A stretch of 38,974 nucleotides of DNA from Polyangiaceae bacterium (GTDB taxonomy: Bacteria > Myxococcota_A > Polyangia > Polyangiales > Polyangiaceae): assembly GCA_025937895.1 (NCBI GenBank), contig JAICQL010000055.1, forward strand, positions 1-38,974, given 5' to 3'. The position numbers were made by a program, and so were the translations under genes. Shown in pieces: positions 27,437 to 36,009 of this stretch (position 1 is the stretch's first letter; each line of letters opens with the position of its first letter). The notes under the pieces were generated by a model. The model was not told where the DNA came from, searched no databases, and was given only the letters and a program-made list of their open reading frames with translations.

Positions 27437-28606
27437 GTGTCCGGGTCTCACGATGACGCTCTGATCGTCGGCGCAGGCATCGGCGGTCTGGCTGCGGCGC
27501 TGGCGCTGCGCCAGAGCGGCCTCGAGGTACGGGTCTTCGAGCGCGCAGCCGATCCGCGCGAGCTGGGCTTTGCGCTGCTGCTCGCGCCCAACGCCATGGC
27601 CGCGCTGCGCGCGCTGGGGCTGGCGGACGAGGTGCGCGCTGCGGGCGCGGTCCTGCGCTCGGGCGAGATGCGGCGCCCCGATGGGCAGGTGCTGCGGCGG
27701 CTGGACACCAACGCGGTGAGCGCCGCGCTCGGCGAGGACAGCGTGTCGATCCTGCGCCCCGCGCTGCACGGCGCCCTGCTGCGCGCGCTCGGGCGAGAGA
27801 GCCTGGACCTCGGCGCGCGCGCCAGCGGCTTTCGCCAGGAGCGCGAGGGCGTGGCGCTGAGCCTGGAGGAGCGGGGCGAGGTGCGCGGGCGGCTCCTGGT
27901 CGGTGCGGACGGCATCGGCTCGGCGGTTCGCGCTGCGTTGCACCCGGGGGAGCCGGCAGCGCGCCGCTCCGGCCTGGTCGCCGTGCGCGGGGTGGCCCGC
28001 AATGCAGTCTCGCACCTGGCCGGGGTGAGCGCCGCGCAGTATTTCGGCCGCGGGCTGGAGGCGGGCGTGAGCCAGTCCAGCCCCAGCGACGTGTACTGGT
28101 TCGTGTCGATGGCGGCTCCAACCACGCCCGGGCCGCACGATCCGCGCGCGCTGCTCGACCGCCACCTGGCGGCATTTCACGCGTCATTTCGAGCCATCGT
28201 GGCGGCCACCAGCGAAGCGGATCTACGCGTTGACGAGCTGTTGGTGCGGAGCCCGCTGCAAGCCTGGGGCGAGGGCGCGGTCACCTTGCTCGGTGATGCC
28301 GCGCACCCGATGTTGCCCCACGCAGGGCAGGGCGCAGCTCAGGCACTGGAAGACGCCGTGGCGCTCGGGCGCGCCGTGGCGCAGCACGGGCCTGGCGAGG
28401 CCGCGTTACGCCGCTACGAGCGGCTGCGGATGCCGCGCACGCGGGCCATCACCGAGCTGGCGCAGCGCAATGCGCGCATGAGCGCGCTCTCCAGCTCGCT
28501 GAGCTGCTGGCTGCGGGATCTGGCGGTGCGGCGCATGCCCGAGCGCGTGCTGTTGCGCTCGCTGATCGATCTGGGGCGCGCGCCGGAAGAGCTGGTGGCG
28601 AGCTGA
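27437..28606 (+). CDS. FAD-dependent monooxygenase (PHBH-like)
   Basis: 389 residues from GTG 27437; other starts cannot be excluded. The N-terminal dinucleotide-binding motif LIVGAGIGGLAAALAL (about 9-24) and the FAD motif LLGDAAHPMLPHAGQGAAQ (around 283-301) place it in the flavoprotein hydroxylase family, together with VGADGIGSAVR. Such enzymes hydroxylate aromatic or similar substrates using NAD(P)H and O2. The substrate cannot be predicted. It begins 54 bp after the thiolase stop on the same strand, so it may share the transcript, though the pathway link is unclear. It converges on the DUF1016-N-like gene. Confidence 0.87.
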   Translation: MSGSHDDALIVGAGIGGLAAALALRQSGLEVRVFERAADPRELGFALLLAPNAMAALRALGLADEVRAAGAVLRSGEMRRPDGQVLRRLDTNAVSAALGEDSVSILRPALHGALLRALGRESLDLGARASGFRQEREGVALSLEERGEVRGRLLVGADGIGSAVRAALHPGEPAARRSGLVAVRGVARNAVSHLAGVSAAQYFGRGLEAGVSQSSPSDVYWFVSMAAPTTPGPHDPRALLDRHLAAFHASFRAIVAATSEADLRVDELLVRSPLQAWGEGAVTLLGDAAHPMLPHAGQGAAQALEDAVALGRAVAQHGPGEAALRRYERLRMPRTRAITELAQRNARMSALSSSLSCWLRDLAVRRMPERVLLRSLIDLGRAPEELVAS

Positions 28607-28809
28607 CCGGGTGCCTCGAGTATGCTGCCCCTCCGGGGCAGCTGGCTCCGTCAGGGAGCGCAGCTCCGCCGTGAGCCATCCCCCAAAAGTGAAGCCGCAG
28701 TCCTGCGGCGGTGCAGACGGCGTTGCTGGCGCCGGAGTCTGCCGTGCAACGGGCGTGCGCGCGGCGCGTCCCCCTGCTCCGCCCGCTACGCCAGCGCTGC
28801 CGCGGCGAC
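28607..28809. other. hairpin cluster between convergent genes
   Basis: 203 bp without a gene between convergent stop codons. It holds CTGCCCC-TCC-GGGGCAG (28625-28641), a GCTCC/GGAGC hairpin just after it, and GCCGCAG-TC-CTGCGGC (28694-28709), all perfect inverted repeats. There is no T tract. The cluster probably assists termination or transcript-end stability for both genes. Confidence 0.5.
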
Positions 28810-29457
28810 TCAGTTGCTGTTCTGCTTGCTCAGCGCGCCCTGCACCTTGATGAGCTCGCTCTGGGTGCGAGCGATCTGGCGCGCCAGCTGGCGCAGGCGA
28901 GTGGGATCGAGCTCTTCGGCTTGCTTCAGGCCATCGAGCAGGCTGTGCTTGGACAGAGCCTGCAGCGCCTTGACGAAGCCGGGCAAGCGTCGCCGTCCGC
29001 TCGGTCTCCGCCCGTCGGGCAAGCGACTGCCCTTCAGCTTGTCGATCTCCTGCTGCAGTCGCGCCACCGTCCAGCCCTCCTTTTCCACGCGGCTCAGCAG
29101 CTGCCGTTGCTGCGGCTTGGGCAGGTTCGCCACGCGAAACAGATGACCCGCGCGCACATACGTCCACGGCGGCTTCATGCCGAGGGTGCGGCAGGTCTCG
29201 TACACCTGGATGCAACGCAGGAGCGTCGACACGCTCACCTCGGGCAGCGCGTTCGACTGGATCTTGCGCAGGCTCGAGGGCTTGGGCGAGCGATTCGCGT
29301 CGCGTCTGCTCTCATACACCCGCTCCACGAGCAGCTGTCCCACCCGATAGCTGTCGTTGGTGGTGAGTGCCTGAGCCTGCAGAAAGGCGTCCGGCCACGG
29401 CAGCTCGCGGATGTTCTTGTCGATAGGAGTGTTCTTGCGTCTCTGAGCCATCGTCAT
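28810..29457 (-). CDS. DUF1016 N-terminal (YhcG_N)-like protein lacking a nuclease domain
   Basis: 215 residues from ATG 29457; a second ATG two codons later (29451) is equally possible and neither has a strong ribosome site. Residues about 30-130 resemble the N-terminal domain of YhcG/DUF1016 proteins: YRVGQLLVERVYES, VSVSTLLRCIQVYETC, PPWTYVRAGHLFRVANLP, and EKEGWTVARLQQEI in place of the usual W-S-x-R-x-L-x-R-x-I motif. The PDDEXK nuclease domain that normally follows is absent; instead there is a basic stretch (GRRPSGRRRLPG) and a C-terminal coiled-coil-like helix. It may bind nucleic acid or protein. The assignment is from visual similarity only; the role is unknown. Confidence 0.6.
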   Translation of the reverse strand: MTMAQRRKNTPIDKNIRELPWPDAFLQAQALTTNDSYRVGQLLVERVYESRRDANRSPKPSSLRKIQSNALPEVSVSTLLRCIQVYETCRTLGMKPPWTYVRAGHLFRVANLPKPQQRQLLSRVEKEGWTVARLQQEIDKLKGSRLPDGRRPSGRRRLPGFVKALQALSKHSLLDGLKQAEELDPTRLRQLARQIARTQSELIKVQGALSKQNSN

Positions 29458-30613
29458 TTTTGTACTACTTGGTGCGGGAGTTTCGAAATCATGTCAACGC
29501 AGCATTGCCGGCTGCGCCGCGCAGCTTGATGGCCGCGCCGCCCGCAGCGGCACGCGCATCGACGCGTGCCACCGCCAGTTTGCCTCGACTCTTTTCAACG
29601 GCGGCAAGCCCAACGCCCGCCAGGTGTGCGCAATTCTTCCCCCCGCCGAAATGTCTTCCGAGGTGCATCGTTTTCCAAATGCCGGCGTCGTCCTGGTAGG
29701 CGCCGTGTTGAAAGCAGGTCTCCTGAGAGCAGATGTTTTCTGAGAGTACGACTTTCCGCGAGAACGCGCGCCAGGTGACAGCAAATGTTTCAGACGTGCA
29801 TCGTTGTTTCTCAGCTGCATCACCTGTCCCCTGAGCCTTGGGCAGCCGCGTGAGTTGCGCCAGCCGCGTTGTTGCTCGGATGCATTGTTGCTCGGATGCC
29901 TTGCTGCTCGGATGCATTGCCGCTCGACTGATTGCTGCTCGATGCCTTGTTGCTCCGATGCATCGTTGCGACCCGGTCCCCCCGAGCGGCTCGGTCGAGC
30001 TAGCTGTTTCTTGCCAGCGCTGCCCCGAGCGCCGCTTCGCGCGAGTAGCGTGGCTTCCCGCAACACCCGAGCGTTGATTGAAGATTGCCCGAAGAGCGGG
30101 CTTGCCAGCTGAGATTCATGGCACTGCGATGTCCCGCGCCATGGATCGATTGCCATTGATCCAAATGCCATCGTCGAGCCCCCCGCGACGCGAATGCCTC
30201 GCGAGGCCGTTCTCGAGCGGGAAAAGAGCCTCCCCGGTTGATTCCCGCTCCCAGTGCAATCTGTAGTTGATTTGTGTGGGCTTGTAAATCTCGTGACCCG
30301 CCAGCACGCGTCCCACTTTGCTGCAACGCCAGTCGCTCGGCGCCGCGCAGGCGAGCAGCGGAGGTGTCCTGCAGAGCATACATGTCGAGAGCCAGCCCGC
30401 TGCACGCGCACCGGCTGCTAAGCAGCGCGGGGCTCGGCGGGTTTCTGAGGCCGGCGATTTTCTCGATGACACGCGCAGCGCGCTACACCCCTCCGGGTGA
30501 GCCGAGCTCGCGAGGGGGAGCAGCGGAAGGCAGCGCCGGCGTTGCAGCGTGCGTTGGTCCACGCTGGCTGCGATCGCCTGCGACGCGGTGGCAGGCAGGC
30601 GCGGAGCCGGCGC
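29458..30613. other. 1.15-kb gene desert with repeats
   Basis: Open frames exist on both strands but none shows motifs, a ribosome site or convincing codon bias, and they are rich in Arg, Ser and Cys as expected of non-coding GC-rich DNA. The DNA looks less GC-rich than its neighbours. It contains a 16-bp tandem repeat (29871-29964), scattered GTGCATCGTT copies (29663, 29796), and an inverted repeat TGGATC/GATCCA at 30142-30163. It could be a decayed gene, a structured RNA locus or an integration scar; nothing decides between these. Confidence 0.55.
29871..29964. repeat. 16-bp degenerate tandem repeat, about six copies
   Basis: Units of 15-16 bp start at 29871, 29887, 29903, 29919, 29934 and 29949. 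The consensus is G(T/C)TGCTCGGATGCATT, with the ATGCAT palindrome in copies 1, 3 and 6. Copies 1-3 are the best preserved. They are not separated by unique spacers, so this is not a CRISPR array. Confidence 0.85.
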
Positions 30614-33565
30614 TCAGCTAGCGGGGGCCGCGACAGCGCTGGCGGTGCGCTCCGCGCTCTCCTCGGCGGGGACCACCTGTTCGGTTATCTTGCGTTTCGA
30701 CGGAGTTGCTGCAGCGAGCAACATCGCGTCGCGGACGACCTGATGGGGCACGCCAGGGTCACCGAACAGGGCCTCCACGAGCTCACTCGGCTTGATCGAG
30801 CCGCTCGGACCGAGCTCCACGTCGGCGACGAGGCACGTCACCCGACCCACTATTCCGGCTGCCGCCGCGCGCGCACGCTCCGAGGCGTCTCCCACGTGCA
30901 GCGAGCGAACCCGGGCGCGCACGTCGATGAGCCGGCCTATGCCCTTGAGGGTCCGCCGCACCATGCTCTTTTCCAGCTGGAGAAATGCAGCGACTTTGGC
31001 CTCCAGCACCGGCTGCGGGAGCGCGCTCTCGGCGAACACCAGCAGGTAGCGCGCGCCATCGACCGCGTTACCGAGGGTGATGGTGTCGGCCCCAAAGCGC
31101 TCGGCCGCCACGAAGACGAGCCCCGCACCGGTCACGGCATTGAGCTGCTGCAACAGCGCCGCGTCGCTCTGCGGCGGATCGATCAAGTCCACGTCGATCT
31201 TTTCGTCCAGGCTGGCGATGCCGAGGGCCAGCGCCGGGCCGAAGCTGATGCGAGGCTTGGGGCGAAAACCCTGGCTGTACACGGGGCGCAGCCCCGCGCG
31301 CCGGATCACCCGGCTCAGCTCGCGCATCAGATCCAGGTGACCGAGCAGAGCCGCCGGGCCGAGCTTCTGAAAGCTCAAGCGCCAGCGCTCGTGGCGCAGC
31401 CCGGGCTGGCGCGGCCGCTCGCGCTCCAGCGCGGAGGGGTGGCGCGGGGCGCCGGCCGCTGCGCCCGCGAGGGGCAGGCTGCGCTTCTGTTGCACCGGTG
31501 GTTCCAGTGCGCCCATCTCCTCGAGGAAGCCGATGCGCTCGCTGCGCATGCGGGTCATGTCGCAGGCGACACCACAGTCGTAGCAGACCAGCCGCCGCTG
31601 ATCGGCGCTGGCCTCGCTCACGTTGGTGTGATGGATGAACATGCCGGCGGCCTTGCCACAGGGCGGAGAGAGCCGGTTCTGCAGCGCCTTGCGATACTCC
31701 CTCGCCAGAAAGCCCTGCTCCAGCCCGATGTCGAAGTGATCCCAGGGCAGGCGGGCGCTGAGCGGCAGGGTGCCCAGGTAGCGCTCGGTCTCGACGCTGA
31801 AATGATCGAAAGCTTCCTGCCACACCTCGAGTCGTAGCTGATCGTCCCAGGAGTCGAAGCCCGCTCCGTTGTGAAAGGCGCGCTCCAGCACGTCGCCCAG
31901 CCGCCGGTCACCGCGCGCAAAGATGCCTTCCAGGTAGCTCGTGGTGCTGTCGTGACAGCGCAGGCCCAGCCGCCGGTCGCGGCCCAGTGCCTGGCGCAGC
32001 AGCGCCTGCTTGCGGCGGATCTCCGGCAGGCTGTCGAGCGCGCACCACTGAAAAGGAGTGTGCGGCTTGGGCACGTGAGTGGAGACGCTGACAGTGACCT
32101 TGGCGCGCGAGCGGTTCAGCCGGTCTGCGACACGCAGGGCGTTGCGGCCCACCTTCAGGATGCCGAGCACGTCCTCGTCCTCTTCAGTCGGCAGCCCGAT
32201 CATGAAGTAGAGCTTCATGGTATCGAAGCCCTTCGAGAATACGCGCTGAGCCGTCTCCAGCAGCTGCTCTTCGGTGACGTTCTTGTTGATCACGTCCCGC
32301 ATCCGCTGCGTGCCCGCCTCCGGCGCAAAGGTGAGCCCGCCGGCGCGAACCCGGCGCATCTCGTCCAGCAGATCGTCGGCGAGCCCGTAGGCGCGCAGCG
32401 AGGCAACGCTCAGGCTCACGCGCTCCGGCGCCGTCTGCTCCACCAGCTGCCGGATCAGCGGCGAGATACAGCTCACGTCGGCCGTCGACAGCGCCGTCAA
32501 GCTGACCTCGTCATGGCCGCTGTGCTCCAGCGAGCGCAGCGCGGCCTGCACCACCTCGCTCGGCTTCCGCTCGCGCACCGGGCGATAGATCATGCCTGCC
32601 TGACAGAAGCGGCAGCCCTCGGTGCAGCCGCGTGCCACCTCGATGCTGACCCGGTTGAAGATTGCCTCCGGGCCGCCCACGGGGCCGTCGGAGGGAAAGG
32701 GGAAGCGCGAGAGGTCCGGCACCAGCCGCCGCTGGATGGGCAGCGCGGGCACGCGCGGATCACTCGCGGGCTGGACCACCTCGAGCCCCGTCTCCGGATC
32801 AGGGCTCACCTGATACAAGGACGGTACGTACACCCCCTGCAGCTGCGCCAGGCGCAACAGCGCCTCGCGCCGGGGCAAGCGCTCGCGCCGAGCAGCGGCC
32901 CAGGCGTGCGCCAGCTCACCGGCAAGCTCCTCCGCGTCGCCGATCACGAAGGCATCGATGAACGGCGCCAGCGGCTCGGCGTGCGTGGCCACGGGCCCGC
33001 CGGCGATGATCAACGGATCCTGGTCGCCGCGGTGCTCGCTGCGCAGCGGGATGCCGCCCAGCTGCAGCATGCTCAGCACGTTGGTGTAGGTGAGCTCGAA
33101 CTGCAGCGAGAAGCCCACCACGTCGAACTCGCACAACGGCCGTGCATTCTCGAGCGAGCGCAGCAGCTCGCCGTGCTTCTTCAGCTCCGCCTGCATGTCG
33201 CGCCAGGGCGTGTAACAACGCTCGGCGAGCAGGGCGGTGTCGTCATTGAGCAGCTTGTACAGGATGCGATAGCCGAGATGGCTCATCCCGATGTCGTACA
33301 GGTCGGGGAAAGCCAGACAGACCCTGCACTGAACGGAATACCAGTCCTTGCGCCGCTGCCCGTGCTCCCCGCCGATGTAGCGCGCGGGCTTGGTGACGGC
33401 GGCGAGAAAGGCCGCGTACGGATGATCGCTGGCCCAGCGCGCGCCCTTCTCGCCGTCTTCGTGCGGAGGGGCGTCTTCGGTCTCAGGCTGTTCTGGACCG
33501 CGCTCGTCGAGCGCGGCTCCGGCTTCGGATAGGGAGGGCGCGTGTGGGAGGTTGGGCGCGGTCAT
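30614..33565 (-). CDS. radical SAM protein (TIGR03960-like) fused to DUF2344 domain
   Basis: 983 residues from ATG 33565. Residues about 60-280 form a B12-binding-like domain (VGFSLQFELTYTNVLSMLQLGG, IIAGGPVATHAEPLAPF). The radical SAM core follows, with the cluster-binding cysteines C314, C318 and C321 in RGCTEGCRFCQAG. A second cysteine group, CYDCGVAC (661-668), lies after the core and may hold metal. From about 727 onward is a DUF2344 (TIGR03936) domain: FQKLGPAALLGHLDLMRELSR, YSQGFRPKPRISF. These two modules are often separate or fused in bacteria, commonly near rng/rne and rplU-rpmA, which are absent here. The likely role is an RNA or protein modification, but no reaction is established. 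It is divergent from fpr. Confidence 0.92.
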   Translation of the reverse strand: MTAPNLPHAPSLSEAGAALDERGPEQPETEDAPPHEDGEKGARWASDHPYAAFLAAVTKPARYIGGEHGQRRKDWYSVQCRVCLAFPDLYDIGMSHLGYRILYKLLNDDTALLAERCYTPWRDMQAELKKHGELLRSLENARPLCEFDVVGFSLQFELTYTNVLSMLQLGGIPLRSEHRGDQDPLIIAGGPVATHAEPLAPFIDAFVIGDAEELAGELAHAWAAARRERLPRREALLRLAQLQGVYVPSLYQVSPDPETGLEVVQPASDPRVPALPIQRRLVPDLSRFPFPSDGPVGGPEAIFNRVSIEVARGCTEGCRFCQAGMIYRPVRERKPSEVVQAALRSLEHSGHDEVSLTALSTADVSCISPLIRQLVEQTAPERVSLSVASLRAYGLADDLLDEMRRVRAGGLTFAPEAGTQRMRDVINKNVTEEQLLETAQRVFSKGFDTMKLYFMIGLPTEEDEDVLGILKVGRNALRVADRLNRSRAKVTVSVSTHVPKPHTPFQWCALDSLPEIRRKQALLRQALGRDRRLGLRCHDSTTSYLEGIFARGDRRLGDVLERAFHNGAGFDSWDDQLRLEVWQEAFDHFSVETERYLGTLPLSARLPWDHFDIGLEQGFLAREYRKALQNRLSPPCGKAAGMFIHHTNVSEASADQRRLVCYDCGVACDMTRMRSERIGFLEEMGALEPPVQQKRSLPLAGAAAGAPRHPSALERERPRQPGLRHERWRLSFQKLGPAALLGHLDLMRELSRVIRRAGLRPVYSQGFRPKPRISFGPALALGIASLDEKIDVDLIDPPQSDAALLQQLNAVTGAGLVFVAAERFGADTITLGNAVDGARYLLVFAESALPQPVLEAKVAAFLQLEKSMVRRTLKGIGRLIDVRARVRSLHVGDASERARAAAAGIVGRVTCLVADVELGPSGSIKPSELVEALFGDPGVPHQVVRDAMLLAAATPSKRKITEQVVPAEESAERTASAVAAPAS

Positions 33566-33654
33566 GGGCCAGGGTCCATGGCCTAGAGCCGCTGCCCTGT
33601 CAACGCGCGGCGTGTCGGGGCCGGCTGGGCTGTAGTAGGGATCGCGACACTGAA

Positions 33655-34395
33655 ATGACCTGGGTAGAGAGCAAGATCGCGCGACGCGACGTCTGGGCAG
33701 ACGGCTTGATCAGCTTGACCGTCGAGCTCGCGGTGCCGCAGTTCACGCCGGGGCAGTACCTCAACGTGGGCCTGGATCTGGCGGGTGCGCGCGTGAAGCG
33801 CTCCTACTCGCTGGCGTCGGGCGCGGGCGAGCCGGCACAGTTTTATCTGTCTCTCGTGCCGGGCGGCGCGCTCACGCCCGCGCTGTTCGAGCGGGACGTG
33901 GGCGACAAGCTGTGGGTGGATGATCGCCCGCTCGGCTTCTTCACTCTGCAATACGTGCCCGAGGCGCAGCACCTGTGGCTACTCGCCACCGGCACGGGGC
34001 TCGGGCCCTTCGTGTCGATGCTCAAGGGCAAGGACATCTGGCAGCGCTTCTCGCGTATCGTGCTTGCGCACGGCGTACGCCAGACGGCGCACCTGGGTTA
34101 CGCAGATCTGCTCGCGGGGCTGGCGCGCGAGCACCCCGAGCAGTTCGCGTACGTGCCAGCGATCACGCGCGAGGCGCCGCCGCCCTGGGCGCTCGAGGGG
34201 CGCTTGCCGCAGCTGATCCAGAGCGGCGCCCTGGAGGCGCGCGCCCGGCTACCGCTGGTGCCCGAGGGCAGCCATGTGCTCTTGTGTGGCAACCCCAACA
34301 TGCTGAGCGAGGTGCAGGCGGTGCTCGCTGAGCGCGGCTTGGTCAAGCATCGCCCGCGCAAGCCCGGCCACATCAGCGTCGAAAGCTACTGGTGA
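33655..34395 (+). CDS. fpr: ferredoxin/flavodoxin-NADP+ reductase
   Basis: 246 residues from ATG 33655, close to the 248 of E. coli Fpr; the frame opens earlier but upstream sequence is not Fpr-like. The FAD motif is RSYS (R49-Y51-S52), with TPGQYLNVGL before it. NADP+ binding is shown by LLATGTGLGPFVSML and VLLCGNPNM, and the C-terminus ends in VESYW, the aromatic end that stacks on FAD in bacterial Fpr. It moves electrons between NADPH and ferredoxin or flavodoxin in the cytoplasm, for Fe-S, oxidative-stress or cobalamin-related reactions. It is divergent from the radical SAM gene, whose product may draw electrons from such a system; that link is inference. Confidence 0.95.
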   Translation: MTWVESKIARRDVWADGLISLTVELAVPQFTPGQYLNVGLDLAGARVKRSYSLASGAGEPAQFYLSLVPGGALTPALFERDVGDKLWVDDRPLGFFTLQYVPEAQHLWLLATGTGLGPFVSMLKGKDIWQRFSRIVLAHGVRQTAHLGYADLLAGLAREHPEQFAYVPAITREAPPPWALEGRLPQLIQSGALEARARLPLVPEGSHVLLCGNPNMLSEVQAVLAERGLVKHRPRKPGHISVESYW

Positions 34396-34524
34396 GCGGC
34401 GGCGAGACCGTTTACCTTCCAGCGAAGGGCGCGCAACGCCGCGTCCAGCACACGTCAGATGCCGCGGTCCTTCAACCGCGGTCAGCTCATCCCACGCAGC
34501 CCCTCCGTCTGGAGACCATACCGC

Positions 34525-36009
34525 ATGCCGTTGACCGTCAAGCTTTCCTCCTCCTCTGTGCTCGATAGCTCCGCTGAAGTCATCGCGGTGGGCGTGACCG
34601 AAGCGGCCCTGGAGAAGCAGAAGGCACTGGTCGCCCTGGACGAGGCGCTGCACGAGCAGCTGTTCGTGCATGCCGGGCGCGCCAAGTTCACCGGCGCGGT
34701 CGGGCAGGTGCTCGATATCCCCACCTGGGGCCATCTGCCCGCTGCGCGGCTGGTGTTGGTCGGCATGGGCAAGATCAAAGGCAGCCCCGATCTGGCAGCG
34801 CTGCGCACCCTGGCAGCTGCTGCCAGCCGGCAGGCGCTGTCGGCTGCCTCGCTGGCGCTGGCCCTGCCGGAAAAGGCGTCCGGGCTAGAGCAGCTGCGCG
34901 CCGTGGGCGAGGGGCTAGGCCTTGGCGCCTACCGTTTCACCAAATACCTGACCGGCAAGCGCCGGCCCGAGTCGGAGCTGGCGGAGGTGGAGGTGTGCCG
35001 CAGCGGCAAGCACACGCCGGCAGAGGCCAAGGCCTTGCAGACGGGCGTGGCCGTAGCCGCCTCGGTGGCCCTGGCGCGAGACGCGGTGAACGAGCCGCCG
35101 AATGAGCTGACTCCGGAGGGCCTGGCAGAGCTGGCGCGCGACATCGCAAAGCGCGGCAAGCTCAAGCTGAAGGTGCTCGACAAGAAGGGCATCGCTGCCG
35201 CCAACATGAAGCTGCACTACGCGGTGGGGCAGGGCAGCACGAACGAGCCGCGCTTCATTCATCTCACGTATCAGCCCAGCAAGCCGCGGGCGAAGCTGGT
35301 GTTCGTGGGCAAAGGCCTGACGTTCGACTCGGGCGGTCTGTGCATCAAGCCGGCCCAGGGCATGGGTGAGATGAAGAGCGACATGGGCGGGGCAGCGGCC
35401 GTGCTCGCCTTGATGGACGCGGTGGCGGCGCTCAAGCCCGGGGTGGAGGTGCACGGCATCGTCGGCGCCGCCGAGAACATGCCCGACGGCAACGCCTATC
35501 GGCCTGGCGATGTCTTCGGCTCGCTCGATGGCAAGACGGTCGAGATCATCAACACCGACGCCGAGGGTCGCCTCGTGCTGGCAGATGCGCTCGCTTACGC
35601 CCGGCAGCTCGAGCCCGATCTGATCGTGGATGCCGCCACCTTGACCGGAGCCTGCCTGGTGGCGCTGGGCAAGAACTGCTCCGCCTACTACGTGGAGGAC
35701 GACAAGACGGCGAAGCGCTTCGAGGCCGCTGCTGCTCAGGCAGGGGAGCAGTTCTGGCGCATGCCGCTGCTGGAGGAGCTGCGCGAGCAGCTGAAGAGCG
35801 ACGTGGCCGACCTCAAGCACACTGGCGAGCGCTACGGCGGGTCCATCTCCGCAGCGCTCTTTCTGCAGGAGTTCGTGGGCGACACCCCGTGGATCCACTG
35901 TGACGTGGCCGGGCCGGTGCTGGCGGAGCGCCCGCGCGGCATCTACCCGAAGGGTGGCACGGGGCATCCCGTGCTCACCTTCATCAGCTTCGTAGAGTCG
36001 TTTGGCTGA
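34525..36009 (+). CDS. pepA: leucyl aminopeptidase, M17 family (PepA)
   Basis: 494 residues from ATG 34525, chosen because GGAG lies about 10 bases upstream; an earlier in-frame ATG at 34459 gives an unconserved extension. The C-terminal catalytic domain has the M17 metal-site motif NTDAEGRL (343-350), the lysine site VFVGKGLTFDSGGLCIKP, and MKSDMGGAAAVL. These bind two divalent metals and cut N-terminal residues from peptides in the cytoplasm. The length matches the family. It is followed without a gap by a membrane protein gene whose TTG start overlaps its stop by 8 bases, suggesting translational coupling. Confidence 0.96.
   Translation: MPLTVKLSSSSVLDSSAEVIAVGVTEAALEKQKALVALDEALHEQLFVHAGRAKFTGAVGQVLDIPTWGHLPAARLVLVGMGKIKGSPDLAALRTLAAAASRQALSAASLALALPEKASGLEQLRAVGEGLGLGAYRFTKYLTGKRRPESELAEVEVCRSGKHTPAEAKALQTGVAVAASVALARDAVNEPPNELTPEGLAELARDIAKRGKLKLKVLDKKGIAAANMKLHYAVGQGSTNEPRFIHLTYQPSKPRAKLVFVGKGLTFDSGGLCIKPAQGMGEMKSDMGGAAAVLALMDAVAALKPGVEVHGIVGAAENMPDGNAYRPGDVFGSLDGKTVEIINTDAEGRLVLADALAYARQLEPDLIVDAATLTGACLVALGKNCSAYYVEDDKTAKRFEAAAAQAGEQFWRMPLLEELREQLKSDVADLKHTGERYGGSISAALFLQEFVGDTPWIHCDVAGPVLAERPRGIYPKGGTGHPVLTFISFVESFG

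Noticed and set aside
29462..29497. Minus-strand promoter for the DUF1016-N-like gene (TTGACA and TAGTAC)
   Set aside because: The two hexamers are 24 bp apart, too far for standard sigma70 spacing.
29871..29964. CRISPR-like array
   Set aside because: Units are directly adjacent 15-16-bp repeats without unique spacers, and no cas genes are near.
29494..30411. 305-codon minus-strand open frame in the gene desert
   Set aside because: Low-complexity Arg/Ser/Ala content, repeat-derived Gln/Asn stretches, no family resemblance and no ribosome site.
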